Origin: JBHGBM01 sp041946965
GTDB taxonomy: Bacteria > Acidobacteriota > Terriglobia > Bryobacterales > Bryobacteraceae
Direction: 5' to 3'
Length of the DNA stretch: 64,000 bases
NCBI GenBank assembly: GCA_041946965.1
Contig: JBHGBM010000025.1
Location: 1-64,000 of the forward strand
Shown: in pieces, positions 1-10,015 of the stretch
Layout of the letters: each line of letters begins with the position of its first letter
Position numbering within the stretch: the stretch's first letter is position 1
The notes under the pieces: generated by a model
Database searches by the model: none
What the model was told of the DNA's origin: nothing
Seen by the model: only the letters and a program-made list of their open reading frames with translations
Made by a program: the position numbers and the translations under genes

Positions 1-1
1 G

Positions 2-412
2 GGCACGCGCTACTGCTCCAACAACTGCCCCTACAAGGTGCGGCGGTTCAACTTCCTGCTGTATCAGGACTGGAACACGGAGAGCCTGAAAATGCTGCGC
101 AATCCGGAGGTGACGGTGCGTAGCCGCGGCGTGATGGAGAAGTGCACCTACTGCGTACAGCGCATCAACGCCGCCAAGTTCGAGGCCGAAAAGCAGGACC
201 GCAAGGTGAAAGACGGCGACATCCAGACCGCGTGCCAGGCGACGTGTCCGGCCGAGGCGATCGTCTTCGGCGACCTGAACGACCCCAACAGCCGGGTCTC
301 CATGATGAGGGCCCAGAAACGGAATTACGCCCTGTTAGGCGAATTGAATACGCGCCCGCGAACGACGTATATGGCGGCACTGCGAAACCCGAACCCGGAG
401 ATTGAGGCGTAG
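2..412 (+). CDS. actB: Alternative complex III iron-sulfur subunit ActB, C-terminal part (5' truncated by window)
   Basis: Only the last 136 residues are visible; the frame is open from the first base. They carry the ferredoxin-like cysteine groups of the ActB C-terminal domain: C-x3-C in the RYCSNNCPYK segment, CxxC in EKCTYCVQ and CxxxCP in CQATCPAEAI, which would bind [4Fe-4S]/[3Fe-4S] clusters. ActB is the large molybdopterin-oxidoreductase-like subunit of the quinol:electron acceptor oxidoreductase ACIII; known members lack the molybdenum cofactor. The next gene, actC, starts just after the stop, giving the standard act order. The identification rests on the cysteine pattern and the act context; the missing N-terminus and actA lie upstream of the window. 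Confidence 0.9.
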   Translation, partial: GTRYCSNNCPYKVRRFNFLLYQDWNTESLKMLRNPEVTVRSRGVMEKCTYCVQRINAAKFEAEKQDRKVKDGDIQTACQATCPAEAIVFGDLNDPNSRVSMMRAQKRNYALLGELNTRPRTTYMAALRNPNPEIEA

Positions 413-413
413 C

Positions 414-1781
414 ATGCCGGAACACAATCGAGAAGGGACGCAAGTCATCGCGCCGGGCTACACCTTCGCCACGGTCACGGACCAGATCAGCTCCGCGGTC
501 CTGACCCGGCGCACTCCGCTGTTCTGGCTGGCGGGGTTTGGATTCGGTTTCGCGCTGCTGCTGCTGCTGCTGTGGGCCTCGGCGCTGCTGTTCGCCAAGG
601 GTGTGGGGATCTGGGGCATCATGGTTCCGGTGGCGTGGGGCTTCGCCATCACCAACTTCGTCTGGTGGATCGGAATCGGCCACGCCGGCACGCTGATTTC
701 CGCCATTCTCCTGCTGCTCAACCAGAGGTGGCGTAACTCCATCAACCGTTTCGCCGAAGCCATGACGCTGTTCGCGGTGGCCTGCGCGGGGCTGTTCCCT
801 ATCCTGCACCTGGGCCGTCCGTGGCTGTTCTACTGGCTCATGCCGTATCCCAACACCATGGGGGTGCAGCCGCAGTTCCGCAGCCCGCTGGTGTGGGACG
901 TGTTCGCCGTCAGCACCTACGCGACGGTCTCCGCGCTGTTCTGGTACGTGGGGCTGCTGCCGGACCTTGGCACGCTCCGCGACCGCAGCACCAACCGCTT
1001 CGCCCGCACCGTATACGGCATCTTCGCGCTGGGATGGCGCGGCGCCTCGCGGCACTGGAGCGTTTACGAGACCGCGACCCTGCTGCTGGCCGGTCTGGCC
1101 ACGCCGCTGGTCCTTTCGGTCCACACCGTGGTGAGCTTCGACTTCACCATCGCCATCGTGCCGGGATGGCACAGCACCTTCTTCCCGCCCTACTTCGTGG
1201 CGGGCGCCATCTACTCCGGTTTCGCCATGGTGCTGGTGCTGGCGATTCCCCTGCGAACCGTCTACGGATTGCAGGGCCTGATCACCGCGCGGCATCTCGA
1301 CAACTCCGCCAAGATCATGCTCGCCACCGGGTTGATTGTGGCCTACGCCTACATCATGGAGATCTTCATGGCGTGGTACAGCGGCAACGTGTACGAGCAG
1401 GCGGTCTTCCGGAATCGCATGACCGGACCCTATGCGACGGCGTACTGGAGCCTGATCTTCTGCAACATCGTGGCGCCGCAGGCGTTGTGGTTCAGGCGCG
1501 TGCGCGCCAGCACGCCGCTGCTTTTCGTCATGTCCGTGATCGTGCTGATCGGGATGTGGCTGGAGCGCTACGTGATTATCGTAAGCAGCCTGGCGCAGGA
1601 TTTCCTGCCCTCCTCGTGGGGCGTCTTTCATCCGACGCGCTGGGACTGGTCCACCTACGCGGGCACCATCGGGCTGTTCCTGTTCCTGTTCTTCCTGTTC
1701 ATACGGCTGCTGCCCATGATTTCCATCTTTGAAGTGCGCACTTTGCTGCCGCAGGCCAAAGTGGCCCGGGGGGCGGAATGA
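414..1781 (+). CDS. actC: Alternative complex III quinol-binding membrane subunit ActC (NrfD-like)
   Basis: A 455-residue polytopic membrane protein of the NrfD/polysulfide reductase family. About ten hydrophobic helices are visible, and the length fits ActC. In ACIII, ActC binds menaquinol and sits next to ActB. I chose the ATG at 414 over an in-frame TTG at 402 because 402 would overlap actB. The stop overlaps the ATG of actD by ATGA, so translation is probably coupled. The position between the Fe-S subunit and the DUF3341 subunit is diagnostic of the act operon. Confidence 0.92.
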   Translation: MPEHNREGTQVIAPGYTFATVTDQISSAVLTRRTPLFWLAGFGFGFALLLLLLWASALLFAKGVGIWGIMVPVAWGFAITNFVWWIGIGHAGTLISAILLLLNQRWRNSINRFAEAMTLFAVACAGLFPILHLGRPWLFYWLMPYPNTMGVQPQFRSPLVWDVFAVSTYATVSALFWYVGLLPDLGTLRDRSTNRFARTVYGIFALGWRGASRHWSVYETATLLLAGLATPLVLSVHTVVSFDFTIAIVPGWHSTFFPPYFVAGAIYSGFAMVLVLAIPLRTVYGLQGLITARHLDNSAKIMLATGLIVAYAYIMEIFMAWYSGNVYEQAVFRNRMTGPYATAYWSLIFCNIVAPQALWFRRVRASTPLLFVMSVIVLIGMWLERYVIIVSSLAQDFLPSSWGVFHPTRWDWSTYAGTIGLFLFLFFLFIRLLPMISIFEVRTLLPQAKVARGAE

Positions 1782-2311
1782 AGCCCGGCATCTACGGCGT
1801 CATGGCCGAGTTCGAAAGCCCCACGGAGCTGGTGGCCGCCGCGCGCGAGGCGCACCGCGCGGGCTATCGCGAGGTGGAGGCGTACTCGCCTTTCGCCATA
1901 GAGGAACTGGCGGAAGCGCTGCACCAGCCCAAGAACAAGCTGCCGCTGATCGTGCTGATCGGGGGTATTCTGGGCGGCCTCGGCGGCTACCTGATGCAGT
2001 ATTACGTCACGGTCTGGCACTACCCGATCAACATCGGCGGGCGCCCGCTGCATAGCTGGCCGGCGTACATCGTGATCACCTTCGAAACCACCGTGCTGCT
2101 GGCCGCGCTCTCCGCGGTTATCGGGCTCATGGCGCTGTGCGGCCTGCCCATGCCCTACCACCCCGTGTTTAACGTGGATCGCTTCGCGGCGGCTTCGCGC
2201 AACCGGTTCTTCCTGGTCATCGAAGCCGCGGACCCGCAATTCGACCGCCGGGGGACGGCGGACTTTCTCGCCGCGCTGGGCGCCACGGAGGTGAACGAAG
2301 TTGCGCTCTGA
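1778..2311 (+). CDS. actD: Alternative complex III subunit ActD (DUF3341)
   Basis: A 177-residue membrane protein of the DUF3341 family. It has a soluble N-terminal part (roughly residues 1-60, with the family-like GIYGVMAEFESPTELV start) and two transmembrane helices at about 65-90 and 100-130. The conserved MPYHPVFN segment follows the second helix. ActD is a structural subunit of ACIII. The gene overlaps actC by 4 nt and actE by 11 nt, so it lies inside one translationally coupled operon. Confidence 0.92.
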   Translation: MKPGIYGVMAEFESPTELVAAAREAHRAGYREVEAYSPFAIEELAEALHQPKNKLPLIVLIGGILGGLGGYLMQYYVTVWHYPINIGGRPLHSWPAYIVITFETTVLLAALSAVIGLMALCGLPMPYHPVFNVDRFAAASRNRFFLVIEAADPQFDRRGTADFLAALGATEVNEVAL

Positions 2312-2882
2312 GTGGAAACTCCTCGCGCTTGCCGCTCTGGCGGGACTGGCGGGCTGCCGCCGCGACATGCAGGACCAGCCCCGGTACAAGCCGCTCGCGC
2401 GCAGCGCCTTCTTCGCCGACCGGCGCTCCGAACGGCCGCTGGTGGAGGGCGCCGTGGCCCGCGGCCAACTGCGCGAAGACAGCGCGTTCTACACGGGCAA
2501 GGTCAACAATCAGCTCGTGACCGGCTTCCCCATCCCCATCACCGCCGCCGTGCTGGCGCGGGGGCGGGAGCGTTATGACATCTTCTGCGCTCCGTGCCAC
2601 GACCGCCTTGGCAACGGCCTCGGGATGATTGTGCGGCGCGGCTACCGGCGCCCGCCCTCCTATCACATCGACCGCCTGCGCGCCGCGCCGAACGGGCACT
2701 TCTTCGACGTGATGACTACCGGCTTCGGCGCCATGCCGGATTACGCGCAGCAGATAGACCCGGCGGACCGTTGGGCCATCGTGGCCTATATACGCGTGTT
2801 GCAGCGCAGCCAGAACGCCGGCGTGAAGGACGTCGCGGCCGGGGCCTGGCCGCAGATCGGCGCCGGGGGAGTCAAGCCATGA
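2301..2882 (+). CDS. actE: Alternative complex III cytochrome c subunit ActE (monoheme lipoprotein)
   Basis: A 193-residue exported monoheme cytochrome c. The N-terminus is a lipoprotein signal with lipobox LAGC, so Cys19 would be lipidated. The heme motif CAPCH is at residues 96-100, and a GFGAMPDY segment near residue 140 offers the distal Met ligand. ActE carries electrons from ACIII toward the oxidase. The start is TTG at 2301, inside the end of actD; it gives a clean signal peptide. The stop overlaps the actF ATG (ATGA). Confidence 0.9.
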   Translation: MRSEWKLLALAALAGLAGCRRDMQDQPRYKPLARSAFFADRRSERPLVEGAVARGQLREDSAFYTGKVNNQLVTGFPIPITAAVLARGRERYDIFCAPCHDRLGNGLGMIVRRGYRRPPSYHIDRLRAAPNGHFFDVMTTGFGAMPDYAQQIDPADRWAIVAYIRVLQRSQNAGVKDVAAGAWPQIGAGGVKP

Positions 2883-4069
2883 CCGCCGCCGCCTTCACCG
2901 CTTCGGGCGAGCTGGTGGAATTGCTGCGGCGCTGGCGCACGCGCCTGCTCGGCGTGGGCATCGTCGCGCTCCTGGTGTGTGCGGCGGGCGCGTTCTTCCA
3001 GCCCGCCGGATTCCTGCGTTCGTATCTCTGGGGTTACCTGTTCTTCCTCGGCGTTGCGCTCGGCTGCCTGGCGTACAACATGCTTCAGTACCTGACGGGC
3101 GGCGCCTGGGGCATGGTGATTCGCCGGCTGTGCGACGCCGCGGTGCGCACGTTCCCGCTGCTGGCGGTGCTGTTTCTGCCCATCGCCTTCGGTATTCCAC
3201 ACCTGTATGACTGGTCGCACCCGGAGGTGGTTGCCGCCGATCACCTCCTCAAACACAAGAGCGCGTACCTGAACGTTCCGTTTTTCCTGATCCGCGCGGC
3301 CGTGTACTTCGCCGGCTGGATGTTGCTCGCCTGGGGGCTGAACCGGTGGTCGCGGCGGCAGGACGAGGGCTCCGCGCACGCCGCCAACCGCCTGCGCAAG
3401 CTCAGCGCCCCGGGCCTCGTCTTCTACGTGTTCAGCGTGACCTTCATGGGCATCGACTGGGTGATGTCCATCTCGCCGCACTGGTTCTCCACTATGTTCG
3501 GTCTGCTGTTCGTGGCCGGGCAGGGGCTTTCGGCGATGGCCTTCCTGATCGTCATGCTGGTGCTCTTCAGCCGGTTCCAGCCGTTTGCCGAAGTCATTAC
3601 GGCCAAGCACCTGCACGATCTCGGGAAACTGCTGCTCACGTTCGTGATGGTCTGGGCCTATTTCTCCTTCTCGCAGTGGCTGATCATCTGGGCGGGTAAC
3701 CTGCCGGAGGAGATCCCCTGGTACCTGGAGCGGCTGCGGGGCGGATGGCAATTCGTGGCGCTGGCGCTCATCCTGCTGCACTTCGCGCTGCCCTTCTTGC
3801 TGCTGCTCTCCCGCGACCTGAAACGCAATTTCCGCCTGCTCACCGCGGTCGCGTTGTTGGTGCTGGCGATGCGGCTCGTGGACCTGTTCTGGCTGGTGGC
3901 ACCCGGTTTCCGCAAAGGCGGGCTTGCCGTGAGCTGGATGGATTTCCTTATCCCCATCGGGTTGGGTTGTTTGTGGCTCTCGTATTTTGCGTGGCAGTTG
4001 CCGCGCCGCCCGTTGCTGCCCCTGAGCGACCCGGAACTGGAGGAGGCGCTGCAACATGGCAGGGAATAA
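2879..4069 (+). CDS. actF: Alternative complex III membrane subunit ActF
   Basis: A 396-residue polytopic membrane protein with about ten helices, homologous in architecture to ActC but without the quinol-site role. The start is the ATG at 2879, which overlaps the actE TGA as ATGA; the open frame extends further upstream, but that part is a shadow of actE. Segments such as WSHPEVV, DWVMSISPHWFSTMFG and HLHDLGKLLLTFVMVWAYFSFSQ (helical, cut here for length) are typical of ActF. It overlaps the following 212-aa gene by 14 nt. Confidence 0.9.
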   Translation: MTAAAFTASGELVELLRRWRTRLLGVGIVALLVCAAGAFFQPAGFLRSYLWGYLFFLGVALGCLAYNMLQYLTGGAWGMVIRRLCDAAVRTFPLLAVLFLPIAFGIPHLYDWSHPEVVAADHLLKHKSAYLNVPFFLIRAAVYFAGWMLLAWGLNRWSRRQDEGSAHAANRLRKLSAPGLVFYVFSVTFMGIDWVMSISPHWFSTMFGLLFVAGQGLSAMAFLIVMLVLFSRFQPFAEVITAKHLHDLGKLLLTFVMVWAYFSFSQWLIIWAGNLPEEIPWYLERLRGGWQFVALALILLHFALPFLLLLSRDLKRNFRLLTAVALLVLAMRLVDLFWLVAPGFRKGGLAVSWMDFLIPIGLGCLWLSYFAWQLPRRPLLPLSDPELEEALQHGRE

Positions 4070-4694
4070 ACCTCCCGGGCAGGCCGGCCTGGACGAGATG
4101 CGGAACCCGAACGTCCGGCACGAGCGGCGCGACATCAACGTCCGCAGTCTCATCATCTTCGGCGTCGTCTTCACGGCGGGGGGGCTGGCCACCCATTTTC
4201 TGATCTACTTTCTGTTCCAGTACCTGAATGCGCAGCGGGCCGCCGGGCAGCCGTCCCCGGCGCCGGTCATCGCCGGCGACGCGCGCAAGTTGCCTCCCGA
4301 GCCGCGCCTGCAATCTACGCCGGTCCTGGACCTGGAACAAATGCGCGCGGCCGAGCAACACGTGCTCGACAGTTACGCGTGGCTCGATCCGGCGCGCGGC
4401 GTGGTGCGGATCCCGGTGAAGCGGGCCATGGAGCTGTTCGCGCAAGAGATGGCGGCGAAATCGGCGCCACCCGCGCCCGTTTCTCCGAACACGGTCACGG
4501 TGCCTACCCAGAGCAGCCTGGGGCCGATCGTGACTCAGGTGGGCGGACCGCTTTCGCCCAACCGTGTATTCCCTCCGGATCAGCCGCTGATCCTTCGCGG
4601 CAACGGCAGCCCGGCCGACGGCCGCCAGGCAGGCGGCCCGCCGACTCCGCCCCAATTCTCGCTGGGGCGGCTGCCGCAGGCAACAGGAAAGTAA
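4056..4694 (+). CDS. Membrane-anchored accessory protein of the ACIII-oxidase operon (unknown function)
   Basis: A 212-residue protein with a soluble N-terminal part (residues 1-28), one transmembrane helix (about 32-58) and a Pro/Ala-rich exported region. Residues about 90-130 (PRLQSTPVLDLEQM to VKRAMELFAQ) form the best-ordered block and look like the short conserved domain often seen next to acidobacterial SCO/oxidase genes. The last 70 residues are low-complexity. It overlaps actF by 14 nt and ends 3 nt before the SCO gene, so co-expression is near certain. I infer an assembly or scaffolding role for the supercomplex; no motif proves it. Confidence 0.75.
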   Translation: MAGNKPPGQAGLDEMRNPNVRHERRDINVRSLIIFGVVFTAGGLATHFLIYFLFQYLNAQRAAGQPSPAPVIAGDARKLPPEPRLQSTPVLDLEQMRAAEQHVLDSYAWLDPARGVVRIPVKRAMELFAQEMAAKSAPPAPVSPNTVTVPTQSSLGPIVTQVGGPLSPNRVFPPDQPLILRGNGSPADGRQAGGPPTPPQFSLGRLPQATGK

Positions 4695-4697
4695 GTT

Positions 4698-5567
4698 ATG
4701 CGAACCTCCTACCGCACTTTATGGCTGGCGGCCGCGCTGGCTGCCGCCATGCCGGTACTGGCGCAGCCCGGACGTCCTCAGCCGGTCGTCTCGCATCGTA
4801 AGAGCGACACCGCAGCCAGGCTCCCCAAGGCGCTCGAAGGCATCGGCATCGACCAGAAGCTCAATACCCGGATCCCGCTCGACCTCGCCTTCCGCGACGA
4901 GTTCGGCCGCCCGGTCAGGCTGGCCAACTACTTCGGCCAGAGGCCCGTGCTGCTGGCGCTGGTCTACTTCGAATGTCCCATGCTCTGCACCCAGGTGCTG
5001 AACGGGATGGTAAGCAGCCTGCGCGCGGTTGCCTTCAACCCCGGCAAGGATTTTGACGTGGTGGTGGTCAGCTTCGATCCCAAGGACACCCCGGAGCTCG
5101 CTTCCGCCAAGAAAGCCAACTACCTGCGCCGCTACGCCAGGCCGGGCACCGCCAACGGCTGGCACTTCCTTACCGGAGAGGAACCTTCAATCAAGGCGCT
5201 GACCGAAGCGGTGGGCTTCCACTACCGCTATGACGAAGGGATCAAGCAGTTTGTGCACGCCAGCGCCATCTACGCGCTCACGCCCGAGGGCCGGCTCTCC
5301 CGCTATTTCTACGGCGTGGATTACGCGCCGCGCGAAGTGCGCTGGGCGCTGGTGGAGGCCTCGGAGAGGAAGATCGGCAATCCCGTGGACGCCGTGCTGC
5401 TGTTCTGCTATCACTACGACCCGGCCACGGGGAAATACGGCGCGGTGACCATGAACATCGTGCGGCTGGGCGGCGCGACGTTCGTGCTGATCGGCGGCAC
5501 GTTCCTTTTCATCATGTGGAAACGCGACTGGCGCCGGGACCGCGAGTCGTTACGCAAGGCGTCATAG
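4698..5567 (+). CDS. SCO1/SenC-family copper chaperone for cytochrome oxidase CuA assembly
   Basis: A 289-residue exported thioredoxin-fold protein. It has an N-terminal signal peptide (cleavage near AQP, residue 22), the copper-binding CPMLC motif at Cys93 and Cys97, and the third ligand His187 in the FVHAS segment. A C-terminal transmembrane helix (about 255-275) anchors it to the membrane, which is common in SCO proteins encoded beside caa3 oxidases. SCO delivers copper to the CuA centre of subunit II, encoded 4 nt downstream. Confidence 0.92.
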   Translation: MRTSYRTLWLAAALAAAMPVLAQPGRPQPVVSHRKSDTAARLPKALEGIGIDQKLNTRIPLDLAFRDEFGRPVRLANYFGQRPVLLALVYFECPMLCTQVLNGMVSSLRAVAFNPGKDFDVVVVSFDPKDTPELASAKKANYLRRYARPGTANGWHFLTGEEPSIKALTEAVGFHYRYDEGIKQFVHASAIYALTPEGRLSRYFYGVDYAPREVRWALVEASERKIGNPVDAVLLFCYHYDPATGKYGAVTMNIVRLGGATFVLIGGTFLFIMWKRDWRRDRESLRKAS

Positions 5568-5571
5568 GACC

Positions 5572-6534
5572 ATGCAAGCGCGCGTTCCTCTTTTTCCCGA
5601 ACAGGCCTCCACGCTCGCGCCCCACACGGACCACCTGTTCTACTTCCTGGTGGGGGTGAGCGTATTCTTCGCCGCCGGCATTTTCATCGCGATCGTCATT
5701 TTCGCGATACGGTATCGCCGCCGGTCGCCGGCGGAGATTCCGCAGCCGCACGAAGGCTCGGTCGCGCTGGAGTTGCTGTGGACCGGCATCCCGCTGGCGC
5801 TCGCCATGATCATGTTCGTTTGGGGCGCGGCGGTCTACATGCGCGTGGTGCGCGCGCCCGATGACGCCATTCAGGTCTACGCCGTGGGCAAGCAGTGGAT
5901 GTGGAAGATGCAGCACATGGAGGGCCAGCGTGAAATCAACGAGCTGCACATCCCGGTGGGCCGGCCCGTGCGGGTGATCATGACCTCGGAGGACGTGATC
6001 CACAGTTTTTACGTGCCGGCTTTCCGCACCAAGCAGGACGCCCTCCCCGGGCGCTACACCAGCACTTGGTTCCAGGCCGTCAAGCCCGGCAAATATCATC
6101 TCTTCTGCGCCGAGTACTGCGGCACCAAGCACTCCGGAATGATCGGCTGGGTCTATGCGATGGAGCCGCAGGATTTTCAGGCGTGGCTGCAAGGCGGCAC
6201 GGCGGGAGGCTCCATGGCGGCCAACGGCGCCAAGCTATTCCAGGACCTCGGCTGCGCCAACTGCCACACGGAAACCTCGTCGGCGAGGTGCCCCAACCTC
6301 CTGGGCCTGTACAATTCCACGGTGCGGCTCGCGAACGGGACCGCCGTGAAGGCGGACGACAGTTACATCCGCGAGTCGATCCTCGATCCCAACGCCAGGA
6401 TCGTCGCGGGATACGAGCCGATCATGCCCACCTTCCAGGGCCTGATCACCGAGGAAGGAGTGATGCAGGTGATCGAATACATCAAGTCGCTGGGACAGAA
6501 GCCCGCCGGCGCGGGCGAGCCGAAAACACGTTAG
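5572..6534 (+). CDS. coxB: Cytochrome c oxidase subunit II with fused cytochrome c domain (caa3 type)
   Basis: A 320-residue subunit with two N-terminal transmembrane helices (about 22-47 and 65-90), then the cupredoxin domain carrying CuA ligands Cys179, Cys183, His187 and Met190 in CAEYCGTKHSGM. A class I cytochrome c domain is fused at the C-terminus, with CANCH at 228-232 and an EPIMPTF segment supplying the likely Met ligand. The fused heme defines a caa3 oxidase that can accept electrons directly from a bound partner such as ACIII. It lies between SCO and coxA. Confidence 0.95.
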   Translation: MQARVPLFPEQASTLAPHTDHLFYFLVGVSVFFAAGIFIAIVIFAIRYRRRSPAEIPQPHEGSVALELLWTGIPLALAMIMFVWGAAVYMRVVRAPDDAIQVYAVGKQWMWKMQHMEGQREINELHIPVGRPVRVIMTSEDVIHSFYVPAFRTKQDALPGRYTSTWFQAVKPGKYHLFCAEYCGTKHSGMIGWVYAMEPQDFQAWLQGGTAGGSMAANGAKLFQDLGCANCHTETSSARCPNLLGLYNSTVRLANGTAVKADDSYIRESILDPNARIVAGYEPIMPTFQGLITEEGVMQVIEYIKSLGQKPAGAGEPKTR

Positions 6535-6543
6535 GCGATTCTT

Positions 6544-8155
<1,612 letters not shown>

Positions 8156-8166
<11 letters not shown>

Positions 8167-8818
8167 CAGCCACGCGGAGAACCCGGCCGTAAGGGAGCAG
8201 TTCGAGTCCGCCGGACAGCAGCGGACCGCCTCCAGCCTGGGCATGTGGATTTTTCTGGTGACCGAAGTCATGTTCTTCGGCGGCATGTTCACGGCCTACA
8301 CCGTCTACCGCAACGTCTACCCGAACGTGTTCGCGCATGCCAGCCGCACGCTGAACGCCTGGATCGGCGCGGCCAACACCGCCGTGCTGCTGTGCAGCAG
8401 CTTCACCATGGTGCTGGCGGTGCATGCCGCGCAGATCGGCGCCAGGCGGCTGCTGATCCTGTTCCTGATCCTGACGATGATCCTGGGCGGCGTCTTTCTG
8501 GGGATCAAGGCCTACGAATGGCACGAGAAGTTCGCCGAGCATCACGTCCCCGGAGCCCGCTTCCACATGGAAGGCGAGCCCATGCAGGGGCAGGCGCAGC
8601 TCTTTTTCTCCCTCTACTTCGCCATGACCGGCATGCACGCGCTGCACATGGTGATCGGGCTGGGGATTCTCACCGTCATCGCCATCCAGGCCTACATGGG
8701 GAAGTTCTCACCCGCCTACTATTCGCCGGTGGACGTAGCGGGCCTCTACTGGCACTTCGTGGACATCGTCTGGATCTTTCTGTTCCCGCTGCTGTACCTG
8801 ATCGACCGTCACAAATAA
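8156..8818 (+). CDS. coxC: Cytochrome c oxidase subunit III
   Basis: A 220-residue membrane protein with five to six helices and the family segments SLGMWIFLVTEVMFFGG, MTGMHALHMVIGLG and YWHFVDIVWIFLFPLLYL (each within normal subunit III spacing). The ATG at 8156 lies inside the end of coxA; an earlier in-frame start at 8141 would only lengthen the overlap. The short N-terminal extension (VSSHAENPAV) fits caa3/ACIII-linked subunit III proteins. Confidence 0.95.
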
Positions 8819-8821
8819 GCC

Positions 8822-9121
8822 ATGCCCGAGCACATCGATTCCGTCAAGACCTACACCTGGATCTTCCTGGCCCTGATCCTCGCCACGTTCCTGACCACCG
8901 GCGTGGCGTTCATCGACCTGGGACCCTTCAACGTCGTTACGGCGCTGGTGATCGCGGCGGGGAAGATGCTGCTGGTGGCGCTCTTCTTCATGCACGTGCG
9001 CCACAGCACCCGCCTGACGCAGCTCGTGGTGGCGGGCGGCATGCTCTGGCTGTGGATTCTGATCAGCCTGACGCTGAGCGACGTAATCACCCGCGCCTGG
9101 CTGCCGGTGCCGGGTCATTAG
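8822..9121 (+). CDS. coxD: Cytochrome c oxidase subunit IV (prokaryotic, small)
   Basis: A 99-residue protein with three predicted transmembrane helices (about 12-32, 38-60 and 72-92), the usual form of the small fourth subunit of caa3 and bo3 oxidases. The segment KMLLVALFFMHVRHS is characteristic of the family. It starts 3 nt after coxC and closes the respiratory operon. Small subunit IV proteins are poorly conserved, so the name depends partly on position. Confidence 0.88.
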   Translation: MPEHIDSVKTYTWIFLALILATFLTTGVAFIDLGPFNVVTALVIAAGKMLLVALFFMHVRHSTRLTQLVVAGGMLWLWILISLTLSDVITRAWLPVPGH

Positions 9122-9212
9122 GCCGAAGAGCCACCCAGAGCCCAGCCCACCGCGCCCGCACATACACCGCTCACGATTTCTCCTCCAGGGCCGATATGCA
9201 CGGGGGAGGCCC

Positions 9213-9827
9213 ATGCCGGAAGCCACCGTCTGCAAACTGCCGCCGCTGATCCTTCACCCGTTCACGGACCATGCCGGCGCCTCCAAGCTCGTCGAGAACA
9301 GCCGCGCCGGCCTGGCGCTTCACGGTCTGGCGCCCTCCGAGGGTTTTTCCGAGGAAGAACTGGCGGACCGCGTCACCGAGGCGCGGATCGCGGAGATCCG
9401 GATGCTGTTCTACGTGGGCAAGGATCTGTTCCGTTGGATCGGGCAGTGCATGGACGCGGCGGACCGCGTTCCCGAGTGGCGCAACCGCAGGGTGCGGGAA
9501 CAGAGTTTCGCCGGATTGCTGGTTCATCGCACTCCCGCGGCCGTGCGGGAAAAGCTGTGCGGTTGGGGCGTGGCCGACTACGGACTGCTGTTCTCCCGCG
9601 CCATGGGATTGTACTCCATCTTCGGCCGGCCGCCCGCGCCGGGGGATCTCAACGGCGAGTTCGTGCTCAACTACCACCGTTACGCGGACGCGATCTACGC
9701 CTGCTTCGAACAGACGCACGCGCACGCCGAGATCGGTCCGGAGGAGTTCGATTTCGAGTTGTACGGCTCGCGCGAGTACAGCCGCCTGCTGGAACAGGAG
9801 TGGGGCGGCGCTACAGACGCTTCTTGA
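9213..9827 (+). CDS. Hypothetical protein, 204 aa, unknown function
   Basis: I do not recognise this family. The start ATG at 9213 has a strong Shine-Dalgarno (GGGGAGG about 5 nt upstream). The product is soluble and rich in charged helices, without a signal peptide or membrane segment. Residues 110-150 (VREKLCGWGVADYGLLFSRA) and an acidic C-terminus (EIGPEEFDFELY) are the most ordered parts. It lies 91 nt behind coxD on the same strand and could be read through from the oxidase operon, but nothing in the sequence ties it to respiration. Its 3' end overlaps by 17 nt the end of a remnant on the other strand. Confidence 0.7.
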   Translation: MPEATVCKLPPLILHPFTDHAGASKLVENSRAGLALHGLAPSEGFSEEELADRVTEARIAEIRMLFYVGKDLFRWIGQCMDAADRVPEWRNRRVREQSFAGLLVHRTPAAVREKLCGWGVADYGLLFSRAMGLYSIFGRPPAPGDLNGEFVLNYHRYADAIYACFEQTHAHAEIGPEEFDFELYGSREYSRLLEQEWGGATDAS

Positions 9828-10015
9828 GCCAGGCCACCGTCTCTTCCCACATCTCCGGCGTGTAGGGGAAGCGGAAGCGCTCGGGCGCATAGCGGTCGCG
9901 CTTTTCGCGAGAGAGCGTTTCGGCGGAGGCCAGTCGCCCAGCAAGCGCCGCGGCGCGATCTTTCGCCGGTCCCATTCGGCGGCGATGGGGGCGTCGAGCC
10001 GGCGAAACCCTGCCG
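9811..10015 (-). pseudogene. Remnant of a gene 3' end, possibly an alpha/beta-hydrolase C-terminus
   Basis: On the minus strand the last coding stretch reads YAPERFRFPYTPEMWEETV followed by AWLKKRL and a TAG at 9813-9811. This resembles a real protein C-terminus with an amphipathic final helix of the sort seen in dienelactone-hydrolase-like enzymes. Upstream, around 9940-10015, sense-like sequence continues only in another frame (GFRRLDAPIAAEWDRR), which suggests a frameshift. No room for a full gene exists before the stop of the neighbour at 10016. I infer a decayed, truncated gene; the family assignment is weak. Confidence 0.35.
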
